Part shown: piece after piece, positions 5,936-8,674 of the stretch
How positions within the stretch are numbered: position 1 is the stretch's first letter
How the letters are laid out: every line of letters starts with the position of its first letter
Assembly: GCA_024409145.1 (NCBI GenBank)
Contig: JAKSUF010000052.1
Location: 1 to 8,674, forward strand
DNA from: an archaeon
Lineage (GTDB): Archaea > Methanobacteriota > Methanobacteria > Methanobacteriales > Methanobacteriaceae
DNA: 8,674 nucleotides
Reading direction: 5' to 3'
The notes under the pieces: generated by a model
The model's input: only the letters and a program-made list of their open reading frames with translations
Database searches by the model: none
Told to the model about the DNA's origin: nothing
Position numbers and translations under genes: made by a program

Positions 5936-6117
5936 TGAAAGATGTTATTGAAAATATATTTGGTGAATATGATTATTCTATAGCTACTGACCCTCAATCT
6001 GGTATTGCTTATCTCGACTATGAGTGGTTAGCTGCTTTTGTTCTTGTTCTTGTTTTTTTGCTTGGCTTTTTTGCTCTTGCTCGTATTGCTTTAAAATCGT
6101 GTTTTGGGGGTAAATAA
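5935..6117 (+). CDS. Coat-like single-span protein, 60 aa
   Basis: The first base of the ATG is the last base of the preceding TAA. AGGAAGG, 12-18 bases upstream, inside the end of the preceding gene, is the nearest candidate ribosome-binding site. The protein has the charge plan of a filamentous-phage coat subunit: an acidic surface-type N-terminal half (D3, E6, E11, D13, D19, D28, E30), one membrane span (about 31-49, WLAAFVLVLVFLLGFFALA) and a short basic end (RIALKSCFGGK) that could face the DNA. No signal peptide is evident. It is a second candidate for the major coat protein, but the gene at 6302 has the stronger ribosome-binding site and the adjoining terminator, so I call this one a minor coat protein. 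Its TAA overlaps the next ATG as well. Confidence 0.8.
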   Translation: MKDVIENIFGEYDYSIATDPQSGIAYLDYEWLAAFVLVLVFLLGFFALARIALKSCFGGK

Positions 6118-6257
6118 TGGACACTAGTTTATTTCTATCTTTTATTGATAAAGTTGCTGATTTGTGTTTGGTAGAGCCTTTTAGCGCTATTTTTGGCTGT
6201 TGTGTTGGTTGCTTTGTTGTAGCTTTGCTCTATCGTATTTGTAATATTAGTAAATAG
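6117..6257 (+). CDS. Tiny Cys-rich membrane protein, 46 aa
   Basis: ATG 6117 overlaps the TAA of the preceding gene (TAATG), and TTTTGGGGGTAAATA upstream offers a G-rich ribosome-binding site. A polar helix (MDTSLFLSFIDKVADLCLVE) precedes one membrane span at about residues 22-40, followed by YRICNISK. Five cysteines in 46 residues (C17, C28, C29, C32, C42) are unusual for a protein this short. It ends at TAG 6255-6257. The size and operon position suit a minor coat protein of the pVII/pIX kind, but no homology is claimed. Confidence 0.72.
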   Translation: MDTSLFLSFIDKVADLCLVEPFSAIFGCCVGCFVVALLYRICNISK

Positions 6258-6301
6258 CTTTTTAGCTTTTTATATTTTTTATTCTTTAAGGAGGTTTCAC
6301 A

Positions 6302-6475
6302 ATGGATACTATTATGACAAATTTACGTACCATTTTTACGGGTGCGATGTCAATGGCTAATGATGTTATTACTTTCATTACTGCCGATGGTCATGAGCTT
6401 GTATTATGTCTTGCTCTTCTTCCACTTGCCTTTGTTGGTATTGGTGTTGTTAAGCGACTTATTAATATTAGATAG
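6302..6475 (+). CDS. Probable major coat protein (pVIII-like), 57 aa
   Basis: The gene has the best ribosome-binding site of the genome (TTAAGGAGGT, 6286-6295, six bases before ATG) and is directly followed by the strong terminator at 6491-6533. This is the arrangement of the highly expressed coat gene VIII in Ff phages. The protein has an N-terminal amphipathic part (residues 1-30), one span at about 33-50 (LVLCLALLPLAFVGIGVV) and a basic C-terminus (KRLINIR) able to contact DNA inside the filament. No cleavable signal peptide is obvious, so it would be inserted uncleaved, unlike Ff pVIII. The N-terminal region is less acidic than in many coat proteins. The 60-aa protein at 5935 is the alternative candidate. 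Confidence 0.75.
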   Translation: MDTIMTNLRTIFTGAMSMANDVITFITADGHELVLCLALLPLAFVGIGVVKRLINIR

Positions 6476-6490
6476 TTTTCGCTTTTGTTT

Positions 6491-6533
6491 TGCCCCTTGT
6501 GTGGCTCCCTCGCCACACAATGGGCATTTTTTT
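6491..6533 (+). terminator. Strong Rho-independent terminator after the coat gene
   Basis: TGCCCCTTGTGTGGC (6491-6505) pairs with GCCACACAATGGGCA (6512-6526) with a single mismatch in 15 positions, around the six-base loop TCCCTC. Seven T residues follow (6527-6533). It is the most GC-rich structure in the virion region. It would end most transcripts after the coat gene while leaving low readthrough into the Zot-type gene, as the terminator after gene VIII does in Ff phages. Confidence 0.92.
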
Positions 6534-6548
6534 CTTTTGAGGTGATTT

Positions 6549-7388
6549 ATGATACTTTTAATTTATTTAATGCTTATTTTACTTCTTATGTTTCTTTACA
6601 ATAAGTATAAGAAGTCTATAAAATATTATTGCGTTTTATTTTTTACAAAATATTATGATTTTTTTCTTAAACATAAAAGACTTAAGATTGTTAAAAATAT
6701 ATTTATTACTTTTTCTATTTATGTTTGTTTCAATGGTATACTTTTTCTTATTATTTTTGCGTTGTGGCTCTTAAAATTATATTTTTTTAGAATGAATTTT
6801 AATAAACGCAATACTACTATTGAAATTATTGGTTCTCCTGGTTCTGGTAAGACAACTCTTGTTGCTTTTTTGAGTAAGCATTTTATAGCTCAAGGTTATA
6901 AAGTTTTTACTGATGTTGACATTTTAGGTACTTATCCTTTTGAATGGATTAATCATTATGGACTTTATAACATGGAAAATTCTATTATTATTCAAGATGA
7001 AGCTGGAACTGTTGAAGGTTTGCAGAATCGTGATTATAAATCTAATTTTAAAGGTGATGAGGGTCAGTCTAGACTTAACATGTTAAAAAGGCATAGACAC
7101 TATAAACAGGATCTGTTCTTTCTTTCTCAAGGTGAAGACTTTGAAAAACGTGTAAAAGATTTGTGTACAGAATATTGGGTTCTTAAACATACTAATATTA
7201 ATTGGCTGCTTATTATCGATATTTACAGGAGTGAGATTGAAGTTGATGAAATGACACAAGATTTTAGACTTGCTAAAAAGAAAATAAAAAGACGTTTCCT
7301 CTTTTCTCCTGTGGTTTGGCTTTCTTTTGATACATTTGAATGTGTAAAACTTCCTGATTTAAATAATAATCCTCGTGGTATTAAATAA
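6549..7388 (+). CDS. zot: Zot/pI-type filamentous phage assembly ATPase, 279 aa
   Basis: This membrane ATPase would drive extrusion of the virion, replacing ssDNA-binding protein with coat subunits. ATG 6549 follows TTGAGGTGATTT. Walker A is GSPGSGKTT (95-103). Walker B is SIIIQDEAG (145-153, with D150 and E151). The Zot-family region RHRHYKQDLFFLSQ lies at 181-194. Hydrophobic segments are at the N-terminus (about 2-17 and 51-79), separated by a very basic stretch (18-50), and no clear span follows the ATPase domain. Ff pI has its single span near the C-terminus, so this topology is reversed. No gene IV secretin accompanies it, which fits a host without an outer membrane. Expression probably depends on readthrough of the upstream terminator. 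Confidence 0.92.
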   Translation: MILLIYLMLILLLMFLYNKYKKSIKYYCVLFFTKYYDFFLKHKRLKIVKNIFITFSIYVCFNGILFLIIFALWLLKLYFFRMNFNKRNTTIEIIGSPGSGKTTLVAFLSKHFIAQGYKVFTDVDILGTYPFEWINHYGLYNMENSIIIQDEAGTVEGLQNRDYKSNFKGDEGQSRLNMLKRHRHYKQDLFFLSQGEDFEKRVKDLCTEYWVLKHTNINWLLIIDIYRSEIEVDEMTQDFRLAKKKIKRRFLFSPVVWLSFDTFECVKLPDLNNNPRGIK

Positions 7389-7411
7389 TTTAATTTTTTT
7401 AAAAATTATAG

Positions 7412-7442
7412 TTGACATTAATATTATAGTATGCTATAATAT
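7412..7442 (+). promoter_or_regulatory. Consensus sigma-A promoter with overlapping inverted-repeat operator
   Basis: TTGACA (7412-7417) and TATAAT (7435-7440) are both exact consensus, with 17 bases between. A perfect 9-bp inverted repeat, ATATTATAG (7421-7429) and CTATAATAT (7434-7442), covers the spacer and the whole -10 box. A protein bound there would block RNA polymerase. The helix-turn-helix protein encoded two genes downstream is the obvious candidate for autoregulation. This is the strongest promoter in the window. Confidence 0.88.
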
Positions 7443-7481
7443 AAGTAACTTAAATAACTAATTTATTTTTGGAGGTTACTT

Positions 7482-7805
7482 ATGGAAATTAATTTAAAAA
7501 AAGACCATCATTCATATAATAAGGAATATATCGGTGATTCAGATATTGCAGCATTATTGATGGTTGGTTGTTCTGAAGATGGTTTAAAGTCCGAGATTAT
7601 CAATTATGGTGAAGATGCTTCTTATTCTGCATATATTGTAGATGCAGATTCACTTATTCCTGAACATTATAAACTTGTTGCAAGTTTTGAATGTTGGTTA
7701 AAGGTTTATGATGATGAGGTATTAACTAATACTTTTCGTGCTGATAAGATTAATATATATCGTTCTGGTATGCGTGGTACTATTATTCAGTTGTTGAATT
7801 TTTAA
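7482..7805 (+). CDS. Acidic soluble hypothetical protein, 107 aa (accessory)
   Basis: ATG 7482 follows TTTTTGGAGGTTACTT, a strong Shine-Dalgarno site, behind a consensus promoter. The protein is soluble and acidic with a well-conserved look: YIGDSDIAALLMVGC (17-30), NYGEDASYSAYIVDAD (41-56), FECWLKVYDD (69-78) and RADKINIYRSG (86-96). This pattern suggests one compact mixed alpha/beta domain. I cannot attach a named family to it. Codon use is less T-biased than in the virion genes (GCA, TCA, GAA, ATC and GGT mixed), and aromatic content is lower, which hints at more recent acquisition from a host or plasmid. Being first in a separately regulated operon, it may be a lysogenic or superinfection function. 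That is speculation. Confidence 0.85.
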   Translation: MEINLKKDHHSYNKEYIGDSDIAALLMVGCSEDGLKSEIINYGEDASYSAYIVDADSLIPEHYKLVASFECWLKVYDDEVLTNTFRADKINIYRSGMRGTIIQLLNF

Positions 7806-7823
7806 TTAATTATGGGGTATGTT

Positions 7824-8189
7824 ATGATTAAATATTGTGTTTCTGATTTTTTAAAAGAAATTAATTCTCGTATTAAATTTATTAATTCTCATAGCTTTAA
7901 AAGAAAATTTAATTGTGAGTTATTAACTTGTAAATCTTTAGCTTCTCTTATTGGTGTTACACCTGCTACTATTTCAAATTTGAACTCAAATTCTAAATTT
8001 GATTTAATTGATTCGGTTGTTCTTGTAATTCGTTCTAATTATGATGATTTTCTTTTTGATTGTCGTAAACGTTCTTTACAATCTTTTATTGATGATTCTG
8101 AAAAAGATTTTTATTCTGGTTATCCTGAATTATTTGATTATTCATGGATTTTAAGACAAATTACCTCTGTTTATTCTGTTGAGGGGTGA
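7824..8189 (+). CDS. Helix-turn-helix DNA-binding protein, probable regulator, 121 aa
   Basis: A helix-turn-helix is visible at residues 37-54 (KSLASLIGVTPATISNLN), with the usual Ala, Gly and Ile/Ser positions of Cro/cI-type domains. The N-terminal part is basic (KEINSRIKF, HSFKRKF), and the C-terminal half is acidic with aromatic residues, possibly for dimerisation. I prefer ATG 7824, which has GGGG (7814-7817) upstream; an ATG at 7812 in the same frame has no ribosome-binding site. The gene lies 18 bases downstream of the 107-aa gene, in the operon of the promoter at 7412-7440 whose -10 box sits in an inverted repeat. Autorepression, and perhaps control of the palindrome at 2734-2750, is inferred. 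Confidence 0.75.
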   Translation: MIKYCVSDFLKEINSRIKFINSHSFKRKFNCELLTCKSLASLIGVTPATISNLNSNSKFDLIDSVVLVIRSNYDDFLFDCRKRSLQSFIDDSEKDFYSGYPELFDYSWILRQITSVYSVEG

Positions 8190-8193
8190 TTTT

Positions 8194-8313
8194 ATGAAGT
8201 ATAATTTTTTATATTTAATTGAATTAATTGTTGTAATTTTTGATATTGTTATTTTAATTTATTCTTTTTATTTGCTTATACCTTCTTTGTATTTTTGGTA
8301 TTTATCTTTGTAA
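8194..8313 (+). CDS. Tiny hydrophobic membrane protein, 39 aa
   Basis: ATG 8194 follows GAGGGGTGATTTT, an extended Shine-Dalgarno site that includes the TGA stop of the regulator gene, so translation is coupled. Nearly the entire protein is hydrophobic (LIELIVVIFDIVILIYSFYLLIP), with one or possibly two membrane passes and aromatic residues near the end (YFWYL). Function is unknown. Small membrane proteins in accessory phage operons can act in superinfection exclusion or assembly, but nothing in the sequence decides this. Confidence 0.68.
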   Translation: MKYNFLYLIELIVVIFDIVILIYSFYLLIPSLYFWYLSL

Positions 8314-8323
8314 AGGTGTTTTT

Positions 8324-8434
8324 ATGAATCGTTGGTGGAAGCTGCTTTATGCTATTTTTTATTTTATTTGTTTTTTAATTGGTCTTGGTATTCTTTCTTT
8401 TATTGGTGATATTACTGGTTTGTTTAAATTTTAA
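8324..8434 (+). CDS. Tiny membrane protein, 36 aa
   Basis: ATG 8324 follows TAAAGGTGTTTTT, a clear ribosome-binding site beginning at the stop of the preceding gene. A basic and aromatic N-terminus (MNRWWKLL) leads into one membrane span (about residues 8-28, YAIFYFICFLIGLGILSFIG), then DITGLFKF. The short K/R-containing start and single span give N-in topology by the positive-inside rule. No family is recognised. It is the last gene before the noncoding region. Confidence 0.68.
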   Translation: MNRWWKLLYAIFYFICFLIGLGILSFIGDITGLFKF

Positions 8435-8619
8435 CTTTGTAGTGTTTAGCTCATAAAAATTGAGCTGCAATATATCCGCTTTGGTTCGATTGCCTATATA
8501 TTGCAGCTCTTTAGCCCTCTTGCGGAAAGAGTCGCCGAAGGCATCATATACTTTAGTTCGATAAAAAAATACTTGCTTTTTATCTTAAATTGTAGTAAAT
8601 TGTATGTAGGCAATAGATA
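8435..8619. other. Noncoding structured region, left part (candidate packaging signal / complementary-strand origin)
   Basis: No gene is seen here on either strand. It contains the competing hairpins at 8448-8509, two copies of CTTTRGTTCGAT (8479-8490 and 8551-8562), a small hairpin CTCTT/AAGAG (8517-8531), the GAA-triloop mini-hairpin GCCGAAGGC (8534-8542) and a hairpin GATAAAAA/TTTTTATC (8560-8584). On the circle it continues into 1-183. Clustered hairpins in the main noncoding region of filamentous phages usually hold the packaging signal and complementary-strand origin. The specific assignment is inferred. Confidence 0.65.
8448..8509. other. Large perfect hairpin with a competing upstream hairpin
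   Basis: GAGCTGCAATATAT (8462-8475) and ATATATTGCAGCTC (8496-8509) form a perfect 14-bp stem with a 20-base loop (8476-8495). AGCTCA (8448-8453) can instead pair with TGAGCT (8461-8466), opening the base of the large stem. No T run follows, so it is not a typical terminator. It is the best candidate for the packaging hairpin or the origin of complementary-strand synthesis. Confidence 0.75.
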
Positions 8620-8674
8620 ATTTTATAAAATGTTTCGTAATATTTGTTAAATATCGAATTTAAACTGATATTTT
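8620..8674. repeat. Terminal direct repeat, right copy (circular-contig overlap)
   Basis: This is identical over all 55 bases to 1-55 and ends exactly at the window end. Removing one copy joins 8619 to 1 and gives a circle of about 8,619 bp. The length of 55 equals a common assembler k-mer size, which supports an assembly overlap and not a biological duplication. Confidence 0.93.

Noticed and set aside
6342..6545. Open frame of 67 codons across the coat gene end and terminator
   Set aside because: It is out of frame with the coat gene, has no ribosome-binding site and reads through the terminator hairpin.
184..8434. Alternative genetic code (TGA as Trp, or TAG recoded)
   Set aside because: TGA, TAG and TAA all end genes just before the next ribosome-binding site, and Trp is encoded by TGG throughout.
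8462..8509. Large hairpin as a Rho-independent terminator
   Set aside because: The loop is 20 bases and only three T residues follow the stem, so a DNA-structure role fits better.
1..8674. CRISPR arrays, insertion sequences, tRNA or rRNA genes
   Set aside because: No regularly spaced repeats, transposase, cloverleaf-like GC-rich segments or rRNA sequence was seen.

Overview
This window is best read as the complete genome of a filamentous (inovirus-like) single-stranded DNA phage. The first 55 bases recur exactly as the last 55 (1-55 = 8620-8674), as expected of a circular molecule assembled with a terminal overlap, so the unique circle would be about 8,619 bp. All 18 genes called lie on the + strand. 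They are short, tightly packed and mostly preceded by strong Shine-Dalgarno sequences of the GAGGTGAT type. The sequence is very AT-rich, and the coding strand is richer in T than in A, with codons mostly ending in T. TGA, TAA and TAG all serve as stops, so this is standard code 11 and not a mollicute code. Extended Shine-Dalgarno sites, the lack of a secretin gene and a DUF4313-like protein point to a low-GC monoderm (Bacillota) host; this is an inference.

Layout: (1) 1-183, the second half of a noncoding region that crosses the circle junction, with a terminator-like hairpin at 74-99. (2) 184-932, two small unrecognised soluble proteins. (3) 933-1101, a candidate double-strand origin: a 14-bp perfect hairpin whose loop region carries TGCTACGGC, close to the pMV158-family nick site, followed by ATATTTTTGA direct repeats. 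(4) 1102-2734, a DUF4313-like protein and a Rep combining an HUH/Rep_2-like nuclease with a superfamily 3 helicase. (5) 2734-3089, a good sigma-A promoter with a palindrome, then a probable ssDNA-binding protein. (6) 3186-6475, the virion module: a small membrane protein, a 632-aa secreted pIII-like adsorption protein, five small single-span membrane proteins, and the likely major coat protein with the strongest ribosome-binding site, closed by a strong terminator at 6491-6533. (7) 6549-7388, a Zot/pI-type assembly ATPase with its membrane segments at the N-terminus. (8) 7412-8434, an accessory operon with its own near-perfect promoter and overlapping operator-like inverted repeat: an unrecognised acidic protein, a helix-turn-helix protein and two tiny membrane proteins. 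(9) 8435-8619, a noncoding region rich in hairpins, likely the packaging signal and/or complementary-strand origin.

Inferred working scheme: Rep nicks the hairpin loop and drives rolling-circle replication with its own helicase. The ssDNA-binding protein coats the displaced strand. The Zot ATPase exchanges it for coat proteins at the membrane while the noncoding hairpins mark the strand for packaging, and the pIII-like protein caps the filament for adsorption. No integrase, transposase, secretin, tRNA, rRNA or CRISPR array was seen.
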